The notes under the pieces are model-generated. The model did no database searches. It was not told the DNA's origin and saw only the letters and a program-made list of their open reading frames with translations. This document shows positions 1 through 11,924 of a stretch of DNA of 64,000 nt, piece by piece (within the stretch, counting starts at the first letter, position 1; each line of letters opens with the position of its first letter). The stretch is from Trametes villosa. Its lineage: Eukaryota > Basidiomycota > Agaricomycetes > Polyporales > Polyporaceae. A program made the position numbers and the translations under genes. The DNA lies in contig PUDQ02000001.1 of NCBI GenBank assembly GCA_002964805.2, positions 4,364,001 to 4,428,000 of the forward strand. The letters run 5' to 3'.

Positions 1-2663
1 CCCCAGTTGGGATGGTGCTTATGAGATCCCCGAATCGTTGAAGCCGAGCTGATTCCATATGATGGCGACAAAGAGCACGTTTATCCTAGCATTGCATTCG
101 AACAGCTAGGAGAAGTACTCTGGTAGCATTTCGGGGGTTCGGGTGGTCGTCGTGGTTTGAGCGAGAGTCCGATTGATATTAGGCGCTTGTGTGATCTCTT
201 GTACTGTACGTCCCAGACGTTAGGCGAAGCGATAAGACCCTAGGGTAGGGTTCCAGCGGGCGCTTACTCTCAAAAAGGCAGGAGACGCACCATATATGGT
301 AACTCACTTACCATATACGGAAGCGCCCGAGTGTCCGGGGACAGGGGACATCGCCTAACGTCTGGGACGTACAGTAGGCGCTGAGCGGACATGCGGTGAA
401 GCGCTCAACTGCGCGGTACTCGACCGTTCGCACTCCCACCCTGACCACCACCGCGATCTTGAGCGAATACTCGTACCGTCTGAGGTCTATACCCTACACA
501 CCTCTGGCAGTGCGTGGCTGGTTTTTACTTTGATCTATGGGAACGGGTCGACACTCTAGCCTGCGCTGACGCCAACACTGAGGCTGAAGAGCTGAACTGG
601 TGCTGTCTGGTGACGTTCTTCATCTGGGACGCATCCTATGAGCCTCGGCCGCTCAGACACCAATGGTCTGTTACGTGAATGTGGCTCTTTTTGCAAACGA
701 CAGGCGCAACACTTTGAACGTGTACGTTCTCGTACCTCGCCACTCTGCTGTGCACTCGGGGTACAGGGATTCGCTGCGCGCACTTGCGCAAGCTATTCTC
801 CGGTGACCATCGGCTTCGCCTGCCGCTCAATCGACACGCTCCTGAGTTCCGACCTCACACCTTCCGTATAGGAGATAAGGCCTACGCATAGCCTCCTGCG
901 GTTAGTGGCACCCGGCCCTGCAAACGGCGGAATGGAGGCTGCTCGTAGATATAACTGATGTCCGCGACGTCGACAGACACAGTGCTCATTAACCCACACT
1001 TAGCACTTGACGACCGCTCTGTGTCTATGAACGTCGCGCGCATCTCGTTTCTCTTCATGCCTTTGGCTGCCCTTTCCGGTGCCTCGTCATCGTCCGCCAA
1101 TGCCGCCACGGCGTGCGATGTCATCTGTCATCCAACGAGCTCTCGTCATGATGGGCAGCCACGGGTTCCTCGCGGCAACCAGCTGCTTGACCTGCGGGCT
1201 TCGGGATACAGGCATTCGGAATTCACCAATTTGACCGTCTGTGGCAACGATCCGGTTGAAGGATCTTTGAGAACAAGTTCATGTTGTTGTAAGCGGTCTC
1301 CAGCCTAATTCTTTGGTGGAATCTCTCAAGCCTCTTACAGCCTGCGAATCGTCCCTGGGCGGCATCTACGACCTCCATACCTTGTCGGCCAACGCAGATG
1401 CCATACCGGGTGTTGCGAACGACGAATCGTTCCTGGTCCTCCTGCCAAGCGTCGATACCCAGGTCTGCCACGCGCCACCCGCGATGCTGCCCGCCCTCTT
1501 GCCTCGCCGCAGCCATCCACCGCGCCCACCGTTCCCCGCTGTCATCTCCGCTTCGCTTGACGGCACGGGCAGCAGTTCGCAGCTCGTCGCCCTCCTGCGG
1601 TCATGCAGCCTGTGGGAGCTTGTCAGCCTGGCCTCTGCGGTGGCGTGGTTGGTCGTCTGCCTCATCGCGTAGCGCGCGAGTGGTCATGGGTGCCCTCGGG
1701 TCCAGGATCATGGCGCGGGCGTAGCACTCGCTCGCAGAATGTGGTCGCGCGCGGACGGAGATGAAGTTGGACGTAGCGAACGTGGTGATCCGTTTACTAC
1801 ACTACTACTAGCTGTAATGGTAGCTGCACGTTTCCCTGTATGAATACTGTATTGCGTCTCGGCCTTCTCTCCGCCCGAGTCTGTTTTCTTGCCGTCTTGC
1901 GCGTGGTGATCGGTGCGCAGCCAGCGTGTACGTCCACCTTGTGCCCGTCCAGCGTCCCCGTTGCTGAACGTGTCCTGCGCGCGGCATGCCCATGCGTCGC
2001 GGAGGGAATCTGCCGTGCGTCTCTGCACCGTCAACTCCGCCAGACGCACGCCGCGCGCGTTCGAGAGTCAGTCTAGCTCAGCGTTCCCGCCGATGATGCC
2101 ATCCGTGAACAAGTATCCGCGTCATGCTCCCCGCGGCGAATGCCCGTCTTACGACCGGCAGCAATTATGCATACAGTCTTCGCGCTTCTCCCGTCGCGCT
2201 TCTTTCAATGAAGACGCCTCCGGCATCGCCGTCTCCGTCCCCCGTCGGCTTTATCGGGCTCACACCAAACAAGCGATGGATTGAGTCTAATGGCGGTGGG
2301 CCCCGCGCACCAGCGGGGGCCCGGGCACTTCGATTGTCACGGAGCAAAGGCTATACAACACGCTAATGCTACACGACCGGAAGTACACTCTCTAGCGAGC
2401 TTTTGGTGGTACACTCTATGTTTCTACAGAGGCGGGCGGGCGGGGGCGGGTCGCGTCTGCTGGAGACGCGAGGGCGCGGCCCGGATAGATATGCGGGCGG
2501 GGACGGGGCGGGTCGCGCGCGGCGCGAGTCTAGGGGAAGCCTCCCATGGCCGGGGATGGGAGGACCGGGGACGGAGAGCGGATAGATAGCGCGAATAAAG
2601 AATGGACGGAGGAAGGAATGGGGTGGCCAGGCGGCCGGGGGCGGCGCGGGGGGCGCGGGGCGC
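1..2663. other. No convincing gene; contains a nested palindrome
   Basis: I see no reading frame here with a recognisable domain or a believable exon chain on either strand; the frames present are short, overlapping and low in complexity. The main structured item is the palindromic element at 180-382, annotated separately. An imperfect GC-rich hairpin (arms of the type GGGCCCC...GGGGGCCC) lies near 2297-2322. The last 250 bases are G-rich and lie downstream of the minus-strand expansin-like gene, so they may be its 3' untranslated region. Confidence 0.5.
180..382. repeat. Nested inverted-repeat element (possible MITE-like or cruciform-forming sequence)
   Basis: A perfect 26-bp inverted repeat has arms at 202-227 and 351-376. 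Inside it are a perfect 9-bp inverted repeat (257-265 with 321-329) and a perfect 10-bp one (293-302 with 308-317, 5-nt loop). The octamer TAGGCGCT occurs at 180-187 and again at 375-382 as a direct repeat. It could be a target-site duplication of a small non-autonomous element, but the right copy overlaps the inverted-repeat arm by two bases, so this reading is tentative. No coding capacity is visible. Confidence 0.6.
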
Positions 2664-3188
2664 TCACGGGAGCTTGAACTTCTTGTTCTCGAAGTGCCAG
2701 GAGACCTTGAGGACGCCGGTGTCGAGCGAGCCGAGCTGCTGGAAGAGCGAGGGGCTCATGTCTGTGGAATGAAGACGTCAGCATCACGTCGTGTCGGGCA
2801 GCGAGCGCGGGTGCACTGACCGATGTCGCTGGCGCCGCAGCCGGGGCAGGAGTCGCGGACCTTGCCCCACGCGCTCTTGCCGTTCGCGGTGTTGGTGATG
2901 CGCATGTACTGGTCGCAGTTGCCGCCGTTGCCGTAGATGGAGGAGGAGATGGCGACGATTTTGTCGCTGTCGACGTTGGTCTTGCCGCACGCGCCGAGGC
3001 CGACGTTGAACCAGGTGCCCTGCATGCGAGGGTCAGCGCGCGCTCGAGGTGCCACTTGGACAAAGAACACTTACACGACCGGTGTGCGTGACGCGCTTCT
3101 CGAGCGTCGTCTCGGTGCCGTTGATGGGCGAGGCGAACGCCATGCAGACGAACGCGAGGGCGAAGATGATGAGCGACAGGGGAGACAT
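2664..3188 (-). CDS. Small secreted RlpA/expansin-like (double-psi beta-barrel) protein
   Basis: Three exons on the minus strand (3188-3075, 3019-2821, 2761-2664) give a 136-residue protein. Residues 1-20 form a signal peptide (hydrophobic LIIFALAFVCMAFA stretch), followed by a short propeptide-like segment with a KR site near residue 33. The mature part starts at GTWFNVGLGACG and contains the motifs NCDQY and DSCPGCGASDI, ending in KVSWHFE; this is the pattern of fungal RlpA-like/barwin-related double-psi beta-barrel proteins. Such proteins are secreted and are thought to loosen or bind cell-wall polysaccharides; they have no clear enzymatic activity. Both introns are ~55-60 nt with canonical GT-AG ends, and the start is the only ATG giving a signal peptide. 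Family call is fairly sure; substrate is unknown. Confidence 0.85.
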
Positions 3189-6100
3189 CGTAAAGAGAGT
3201 GGGTGGGAGGAGAGGGTGAGGAGGGGTGGGGGACGGCGACGGGTACGACGGTAAGGGTGGGTGAGGAGGCGAGAAGGACTCGTGAAGTTGCTATGCCCCG
3301 ACCGAAGGTCCTTTATACCTGAGGCGCACCAGAGCGCGCACGCCGGTGCCGCTCTGCAAGTGCATGGCTTACTTCATTTTTCAGGACGTTGCACAAGGTA
3401 CCACACGCCAAGGGGAAGGTGCCCGGAGTGGCAGCCGGATTTGCCAGGGCCCAGGGCCAGACCGAGAACCCGGGAGGCGCGGTCGGCGTTATTGGCGAAA
3501 CCCACCCTGGAAAATTGGAGAGCTGGTCGGGGTTGATTACCTTTTGACGTCCGGGGTGCAAATGCGGAGAAAAGGCTGGAGCGCTGGCGCACGCCGCGCG
3601 GTGTCGGAGGATGCGCGCGCGGGAGGAATAGACGGCCGTGGATGATGGTGGAAGGCCCGTTGTCAGCCTGGCCAGGGGTGCGCGACGGCCGCGAGACGAT
3701 GAGCTGTGAACACGGCGACGGTCCCTGCGGCGTGTAAGCAACGTGTAGTTCGAAAGCGCGCACAAAAGGACACCTTAGGGCAGTCCGAGCGACCTTGTGC
3801 GCTGGACGGGGCGGCAACGACGGGCAGGAAAAAGTCCACGGCTGTTCCCAATGAGGCTGTTTACCTAATCACAAGTCAATATCGATCAGGAACGGGGGGA
3901 CCGGCGTCCTCTCTGGCTCCGACCTCGGTGCCGCGCGCGGCGCGACGGACCACGGCGATCCGCCCAGCTGCAGGAAAAACATTTAGCACTGACTTCGAAT
4001 AGCGAATGAGAGCGAGGCAGAACGCACCATTAAGCCCGAGGTCTGGACCATCGCTCCCTCGGCGAATGCCCAACGTTTGGCGCTCGTCAGGAAACCGCAT
4101 GGATCCGCTAATCGCCGACAGCGATGAGAAACTTGCTGTGGGCTGACAGATGGGACCGCGCCCACCATACTCCAGGCGTCGGAGGTACGATGGGAAATGC
4201 ATCGAACGGCGTGGTTGTCAGCGTTCGGCGCGCAGGAAAAATACCGGCTCCCGCGCTGCGTTTGCTTGGAAGCTAAGAGGCCGCCGGCCGGGCGACGGGG
4301 GACGACATTCTCCCCGATCCCGTATATCCACCCTCCAGGGCGTTCCCCAGAATGACTCCAAGAGCACATGAGGATGTGCCTCGCGTCGAAACAGGGCCAC
4401 GGCGGAAGCAAGCGCGTCCGGCGCGCTTCTGCTGAAGACCCAACGCGTACTTGTTCGCCCGTGAGGATTGCGTTCCTGAGTGTTCCTAGAAGTAAGCAAC
4501 ATCAGTATTTACTGACGTCACGGCTCGTAGTCCCCCAAGGGCGCCCTCGGCGACACAACTTACTGGGACCCGTACTGACCGCCAATAGCCATTTTCGACG
4601 AAGGGGAATGCGAGAAATGCTGGCGTCTTCCAAGTCAGGTGGACAGCGGACGCCGGAGATGGTACTGAGTGGCGGATCTAGTACGGCGACAATGAAATGG
4701 GGATATGTTAGTAGCATTTGCAACTACAAACTGTGTATTTCGATGGAATTCGGAAGGATAGCCTGGACGATGAGCCGGTTACCTCGAGTTTGTCTGGCAC
4801 CGGGAGCCGGCACCAGTGCTCATGTGAGCGTAGGCGACACCAAAACTGCAGCGCTATTGCGGCTAAAAAGCCCGACGGGCATGTTACAGGCCATCTGGCC
4901 ATTTCAATGAGACAAAGGATGCCACGCAGAACGCTAGCCTCCGAAATGAAAGCCGCGGGCTGGCGAGCGGATTGACGTAAATTTCAGTAAGTCTGCTCGG
5001 ACATGTCCTGGGCGCTCGAACCGTGCGCCATGGGACTCTGGTGACAGGGACCCGCACGTAACAGAGTGCCCCAACACTTCGTCGGGGCCTCTTTCACGGC
5101 AGGTTTGCCGCAGGCCTTGTTCACGCGCCACCACGTTACCCCAACGCAATGTGCGATGGCGAATCTTAGTCACGTTCATCTGCCTCGCGGAACGCATGAG
5201 GAGGTGCAGTGCACGGGTACATCTGGCTCACATGGCTTAAACGTGGGTGCTGAAGGCGTCCCGACTCTTACGCATAACCGCCCACCTGCTGCATCTTGGT
5301 CGCTGCAGCAGCAATCGAAGAAGGAACCCTCTTACCGCGCGGGGGCTACTGAGACGTAGCGTCGTTGTCCAGTGGTGTGATGACGCCCCAGCACGATGTA
5401 GCCACAGCGGGGGTTCAGAGAACGCCCGAAGGTCATCTGTGTGCGTATATAATGAGCATAAGGTAGAGAACCGGGAGCTGGACTTACCATTGACGTGAAC
5501 TGCTTGAACGATGGAGCCCGTAGAAGTCGCACCCACAGGCAATCCCATGACGATCCCTCCTAACCCTGCGGTAGACTGATGATAGTAAGAGGGCTGCTGG
5601 ACGGCGGTCTTGGAATGCATTCTGCGCATCCTGCAGCAGATGACGAAAGGGAGCATGGCGTCTTCTCAGAAACACGTATACGGCGGCGCAGATATCCATC
5701 GGACGCCAACCCGGCAGTGTCACAATCATCATGTTAGAAAATATGTCCATACTATGCCCTGTATGCGGGGTCGACGTATACTGAGATTCTAGAGGAGCGA
5801 CAGCATCTTGCTGGGGCCAGTGACAAGATAAGCGTCGGAGCTCATGAGGGTTACAGCTAGCACCGAGTTTACAGGAACCTTGTTGGATGAATCTTAGCCC
5901 ACAGAGAGTCTTCGTTTGAGAGCGAAAAGCAGACGGGATGCAAGCCGTGATGCGGGGAGGGCAAGATGCGGGAGGAACCTGAGTGGGCGCGAGGTTGCGA
6001 ACCTGCATGTTTGGCAGGCGCAGCGCGGCAATCTCCGCGATAGGTACCTAGCCGGATCCCGCAGCACCGCCTTCTCTGTTTATTCTGGCCTCCGCAGCTA

Positions 6101-6457
6101 GAGTAGTCGACGATGAGCGTACAACTCACGGCTCAGTACGGTCACAAGCTGAAGAAAGTCCAGCCCTATGTTGGTATAGAGTGTCGGGGAGAGACCGGGG
6201 GGCCTGGCCCGGGGAAGCGTAAAGACCGACGGGCGCTTCGAACTTGGTCGCTAAATGAACGGCATTCCAAATGAGGGAGGCGCGGAGGAGTTGCCCGATC
6301 AGAATGTACAGCACGGTCATGATTCGTTCAAGTCCGCGCGAGCACTCCAGCGCACCGTCCACTCACTGACAACCTCCGCTGTCTGCCACCTATCGCCTCC
6401 GGGTCTAGGCCGTAAGCATCACACAACTCAATCTACAGACCTTGTAACTCCGAGGAT
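3189..6457. other. Gene-poor stretch; one weak minus-strand candidate
   Basis: Apart from the promoter side of the expansin-like gene (3189 onward) and the BZZ1 upstream region (to 6457), I see only short overlapping frames without recognisable domains. The only candidate with a plausible splice structure is the minus-strand segment at 5237-5656, listed separately. Confidence 0.4.
5237..5656 (-). CDS. Weak candidate: small hypothetical protein fragment
   Basis: A minus-strand segment reads MLPFVICCRMRRM followed by a Gln/Tyr/Gly-rich stretch (QQPSYYHQSTAGLGG). It contains a canonical donor GTAAGT at about 5486 and an acceptor CACACAG at about 5436, which bound a 51-nt intron. A short hydrophobic run followed by basic residues could be the end of a membrane segment. 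I do not recognise the family, and no complete gene model could be built. Confidence 0.2.
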   Translation of the reverse strand: MLPFVICCRMRRMHSKTAVQQPSYYHQSTAGLGGIVMGLPVGATSTGSIVQAVHVNGKSSSRFSTLCSLYTHTDDLRAFSEPPLWLHRAGASSHHWTTTLRLSSPRAVRGFLLRLLLQRPRCSRWAVMRKSRDAFSTHV

Positions 6458-9400
6458 ATGTCTGCGAATAGCGGACAGACATTCGGACAGCATCTCCCCG
6501 TACGTGTGCCCCCACCGGGGACCGCGTGACTGCACCTTACAATCAGCTCATGGCAGGATCAAGTCGAACGGATATCCGCTTTATCCGACGCCCAATTAGA
6601 ACTCCTTGCAGATGTGAGTCCCACGCCCCGCGGATCTGACAGCTTTGGTCACGCCGGTCGCTCTTCTCCAGGTGCGCGAGCTGCATAAGGAACGAGCCGC
6701 CCTAGAGCGTGAGTATGCGGCGAAACTACAGCTCCTGGCCAGGAAAGCGTCCGAGAAGAAAGCGAAGAAGATCACCGCACTTGTCCTGGGTACTGAACCG
6801 ACCAAGGCTTGGGATGAGAGCACGCTCACCAAGAGGTTGATCATGCCACCAACTCTTGCCGTGGATGGATGCATTCCTAACATTGATTGAACAGCACTCT
6901 CGACAAGGCGTATACGCAGCTCATCTCCTCCATAACGGAGTCTTCTCAGGACCACGTCAACCTCGCGGACGCTCTGACCAGCCAGGTTATCGAACCACTG
7001 AAGGTTACCGAGCGAAAATATGACGAGTCAAAGAAGAAAGAGACGCAGTATTATCAGAAGCTGCTTGCTGAAAGAGACCGCGTGTACGCGGATCGCATCA
7101 GGGTACGTCTGATTAATCTGCCAGCGCTGAGGGAACGGTGCCCGCAAGCTGACTCCCCTCTACAGACCAAGCAGAAGGTGCTTATTGCCCTCCGGCCTTA
7201 GAGTCTCGTCCTCCACTCCGTCTGACTGGCTTATATAGTACGATGAAGAATGCGCAGAGGTAGAGACCTATCGGCAGAAGCAGGCAAGTGGGAAGATGAT
7301 CGCTCTACCAATGTTTGCGCTGAACATTCCTCGGCCATAGGAACGCTCCGCCGACGATCGCCATGCAGAAAGGGCTGCTCGACAATATGAGCAGCAGCAA
7401 GTCGACATGCTCAACAGCAAGAAGTACGCCGAGGCTCTTTCTCGTGTAGCTCCGGACCTCTGTAACCTGCCGCCAGCGCGTATCTCATCTCCATCGCCGT
7501 CGCCAACAAGGTTAAGGACAAATTCTACGCCCAAGACCTTCCCGCTTTGGAGAACGTGAGCACTTTGCGTCGCGTATGCTGCTATATACTGAAGTGCCGC
7601 GCCCTTTCTCAGGAACTCCGTGCGTCAACCGGATACGGTCGCTTTGTCCCCCTTCCTGACTTGCAGGTCACCCAGAGGATCTGCAGTCTCGTCTCCTCAC
7701 TCGCTTCGTTGACATACTCAAGGATGCACAAGACATCCAGCTCAAGCACCTAGACGCTCTGCGGTCGCACCTGACTGAGGCTGGGGCTGCTCTGGATGCC
7801 GTCAGTCCCCAAACGGATCAAGACCTCTTCATCGATTACAACATTGCCCCCTTCACGCCGCCGCCTGACTGGAGCTTCGAACTGGCTGCTAGTCACTACG
7901 ATCATGTAGGTAAAGCCACCGGCTTCGTAAGGCGGATGTTCACTGCGTTCCAGGGCGATATGAGCGTCGAACCCGCGCCCAAGGTCTATTTACAGAACAG
8001 GTTGAGCCGGTGCAGGACAAAGTTGCAGGAGCTCGAGCCGGTCCTGTCTTCTAAACGTAAGGACGGAGGCCAATCTGGCTTGATTTCCTCCAATTATTAT
8101 TGGGGCTGACTGGGGTGATTCACAACGGCAGAACGGGAGGCGGAACAGCTCGAGAAACTCGTCGTTGCCTACACAGCGGATGCGACTCTTGGCAATTCGG
8201 GCGAGATCCTTGACGTGAGTATCTTCTAGCGGGTGTGGGCGCATGGGAAATCCTTGGAGCATTGACCATACGCGCCCCCCTTCGCAACACGACGCCCCCA
8301 GAATTATCTAGATGCCCAACACGAGGTGACCTTCTACGGGACCTCCCGCCTCGTTCTCTCCACGGAGTCGGACACGATCTCGTCCGCGCTTAACGGTACG
8401 AGTGCTCCTATCTCTCCGTAGGCCCAATTGCCGCGTGTGGGGGAGCTGCACATTTGTAGCTTCCTCCGCGGAAAGGAAGGGCCCTCGGCTAACAGTGCCA
8501 CCATGCTGACCGATCCGCTGATAGGAGACGAGGGGGCGCAAAGTCCGCATTCGTTCAAGAGTTCGTCGTTCTCGATTCCCACCACGTGCGCTTACTGCAA
8601 GGTCGGTTTGCGCCATCTGCTGCGTCGCATTAGTTTTCTTACCGAGCTCTATCGTCGTCCCGGTCCCCAGTCTTCTATATGGGGGCTTAGCAAACAAGGA
8701 AAGACGTGTAAGGCGTGCGGGATCTCCGTACATTCCAAGTGCGAGCTCAAGGTACCACGGCGAAATAAGCTCATAGACGGTGTCTGACACGTTAACTACA
8801 GCTACCCGCGGACTGTACCGGCACACGACACGGAGGCCGTGGTCATGGTGTCTCGGACTCTGTGTCGTCTATATCATCTATCTCTAGGTCCTCTTCCGTA
8901 ATCTCGCATGGGGACACCGCAGGTTTGTCCTGACATATCGCCCCTTCACCTGTTACTCACGCGCTGAATGTCCGTACAGATACATCCGCTCTAGCCACCC
9001 CTACGCCGTCTTCTTTTGCGCGCACCTCACATGTGGTCGAGGACAAAGGACCCTCGGCGCGGGTCCTTTTCGACTTCTCTCCGACCTCGCCGTTCGAATT
9101 GGCAGCAGCGGGTGCGTCTCTCGGCTGATATATTTGCGCGCGTCTGCTCATCACGTTCTTGCTAGCCGAGAGCATTGTGCACGTTCTCGAAGAAGATGAC
9201 GGCTCAGGCTGGGTGAAGGTAGCCGATAATTCTGGGGCCAAGGGCCTCGTCCCGGCGTCCTACCTTGAGTTCTTAGATGCAACACCCGTGGCTGCGGCCA
9301 GCACTGTACCTTCGCTACCCTCCGGGGCCGCTGAGGCCGTAGACGACTGCGGTGCGTATTGCGCGCAGCCCGGTGGTCCTCTCCTACTCACCTACATATG

Positions 9401-9703
9401 CAGTACGCGGCATATATCCCTACAAGGCGCAAGGCCCCGACGAACTCGACGTCGAGGAGGGTCAGATAATCCGCCTGACCGACGGACCGACGGGCGGTCG
9501 GAACTACGCCGATGGTTGGTGGGAAGGTGCGCGTCCTCTGGCCGTTCTCGACGGATCGGGGGCTGATAGACCGCTTGATCCTGGGTTCAGGGGTGGACGC
9601 GAGTGGGAAGAGAGGCATCTTCCCCAGCAACTACGTAAGGCAGCTATCTACGCTCTCCCGGGACGCTCGTGCTCACTCCCCGATGCAGGTGGAGGCCGCG
9701 TAG
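6458..9703 (+). CDS. BZZ1: BZZ1-type F-BAR / C1 / double SH3 actin-patch protein
   Basis: A many-exon gene. It starts in a 14-codon exon (6458-6499), then 6557-6613, 6672-6835, 6895-7102, a 12-nt micro-exon 7166-7177, 7239-7283, a further exon from 7341, and so on. The N-terminal half is an F-BAR domain (TFGQHLP, DVRELHKERAALEREY, then LDKAYTQLISSI and VEPAPKVYLQNRLSRC). A C1 zinc-binding domain follows (HSFKSSSFSIPTTCAYC ... KTCKACGISVHSKCELK, 8550-8750). Two SH3 domains end the protein (ARVLFDFSP ... GLVPASYLEF and VRGIYPYKAQGPDELDVEEG ... RGIFPSNYV). Yeast Bzz1 binds curved membrane and recruits Las17/WASP to drive actin polymerisation at endocytic sites; the domain order F-BAR-C1-SH3-SH3 matches fungal Bzz1. 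The chosen start gives the family's usual short N-terminus. One intron (7284-7340) is GC-AG. Some middle exon borders are approximate. Confidence 0.88.
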
Positions 9704-11924
9704 ATGCGGGCTCGGCAAGCTCGGACGCGGCTTGGGGCCGACCGTCGAGGACTCGACATCGCGGCATTGAACGGAGGAGGACGTTACCGCCCGTCCGGAT
9801 TTTGGACCCCGGCTGATGCCCTGCGAACGCGCAGTGATCGCGATGTGGAGGTTCCCCACTGGCAGAGTCCTAGCCGTATTCCATCTGCGTATTCTGCCCC
9901 TTACCTAATATACGGTTTCTCCCCGAGCACCGGAGAGACGGTATAGGACGCGTGTTCCACCGCCGCATGCACCCCCAGACAAGACTTCAATCTCAGACCG
10001 GATCGGCCAGTGTGTTACGATCTGCATTCGCTGCCGCAGGGCAGAGAGCAACTTGAAGCAGTGTATTCGGATTCAACAGCATCGCCGAACTGCTACACGC
10101 CTGTACTCTAGCTGCTAGCATAGTCGTATGACAAGTATTATATATTGAATCTGCTCAAACCATACAGGGGCAGGAGAGGGCGCTCGACGAGACTCTAGAA
10201 AGACTCCCCGAGGCAGCCCCAATGGGGCATGGCCGTGCCGCTGGGCACAATCTCGACACGAGGCCGCTGGCGTCCAGTTCGGGGCTCGACATTCAAAATC
10301 GGACTTTCGTACACCATGCCACGATCATCTTGGCTGATATCCCCCACCCCCGCGTGCTGAGCCACTGGCATTGACCTGGCTGACAAGGATTTATTAAGCT
10401 CACAGGACGTATGTCCGTGCAGGGCCGTCCTACCCCGCAGAATGTAAGTTCCGGGCACCAGCGTCCCGCGGACACGCGTAGTTCCTTGAGAATGCCTTCC
10501 AAACACGCAGACCCGGTGGTCCTGAACGGGGTCCGTGTTACATACGGGGTGTGCGGCGCCATTTCGAGATGTATCTGTCTTCTCCATCAGTCCCCGGCGC
10601 GATTGTTGCATGATACGCGCCTGAGTGCCACGGGAGGCAGGAACATGAGGATGCCTATTCGTAGGCATACGTCCGCCACCGTCTCGAACATGCGGTATGG
10701 TGCTATGTCATTGCGCATTACCTCAGGAGCAAGATAAAAACTCAGTACGGGCAAGGCTTTCAAAGTCCGTGTAGCGGAGAGCCAGTCACTGTGGTATATA
10801 ATCCCGCTCGAGTTGCCACCATCTACTCAGGGCAATCCTCCCCATCTTCGCCTACGCCTTGCATGCCTCCCCTGATCACTTCCCTCCCGCGCACTACCAC
10901 GGTCCAGCACCGCCACGCCGCCTCCATCATCGACGCCGCGCCCGGCCTGTCAACCCCAGAACAACGCAAGTAGCAACGCCGCAACAAGGCAGGCTCCGTG
11001 AGAGGTGATAATTCCATGTATGTATTTCCCGTGCGAGGATGCAGTCTGTGGGCACTCCCGACCGACGCATCGTTATCGTTAGTCCCATCGTATTAGCGGC
11101 GCAGTCCAGTTCCGCATGAGTGCATGTGGGCGAGATGCATCGCTATTGCGATGGATGACTGCGACGACGATCCCGAAGCCGGGATTGAAGCGCAGAAACA
11201 TCCTCGCGCTAGCCTACAGGGGGGTCCGGGTCAACGCACTTCGGCCACTGTGAGCCGAAGTGTGCTGATCAGGGTCGCCCCCTTATAGTTTGGGCTGACT
11301 GGCTTCATTAACAGGAGGGAACGCACCCCGTATCCGAGGGCAGCCGGTGTTCGTTACGCGGCCCAGGACGCGCCACTAGTTTGGAGAACATCGACTAGTA
11401 GCTTGTAGCATGTCCCCGAACTCCGGCCTGACGGCAATGTGGAAATAGATCGTTTAGTAGCACGAAGGTGCTTACAGATCTTACTCACATAAATCTTGAC
11501 ATCCAAATCGCTTGTGAACAAGTGTGGGGTGTGGTCGTTCCCGGACGTACTGCAAAGCTATACTTACGACAATGCGGAGCCCGGCCCCTTTTCTGGACTG
11601 TAGAAGGACGGACCGCAGCAGGGGGCTTCCAAATAACCTGAGTAGACATCTACCGGTACTTTCCATGACATTGTAGCGCACCCTAGAGCTGGGGACCATG
11701 AATCAGTATACCCACGGCGGAGTGGTAGAGAGAGGTTCGAAGAGACGCGCTGCCCTCTTGACGCCCAGTTGGCGCCCGTGGGCGCGGTTGCGCGTCGACC
11801 CAAACAGAGCACAACTCGCACCTCTCCGCATTACCCTTGCTTAGTGAACACTCGGCTTTCTCGCTGTGCACCACCTACACCCACACCTGCATCTACGAAG
11901 CATCTAAGCTTGGAACTGCACGCT
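9704..11924. other. Intergenic, no convincing gene
   Basis: Between BZZ1 and CAF1 I see only short frames. A 60-codon plus-strand frame (10791-10973) preceded by a GTATATAA box ends in a Ser/Pro/Thr-rich peptide, but it has no recognisable domain or splice structure. The last 150 bases are pyrimidine-rich and probably the CAF1 promoter and 5' leader. Confidence 0.4.
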
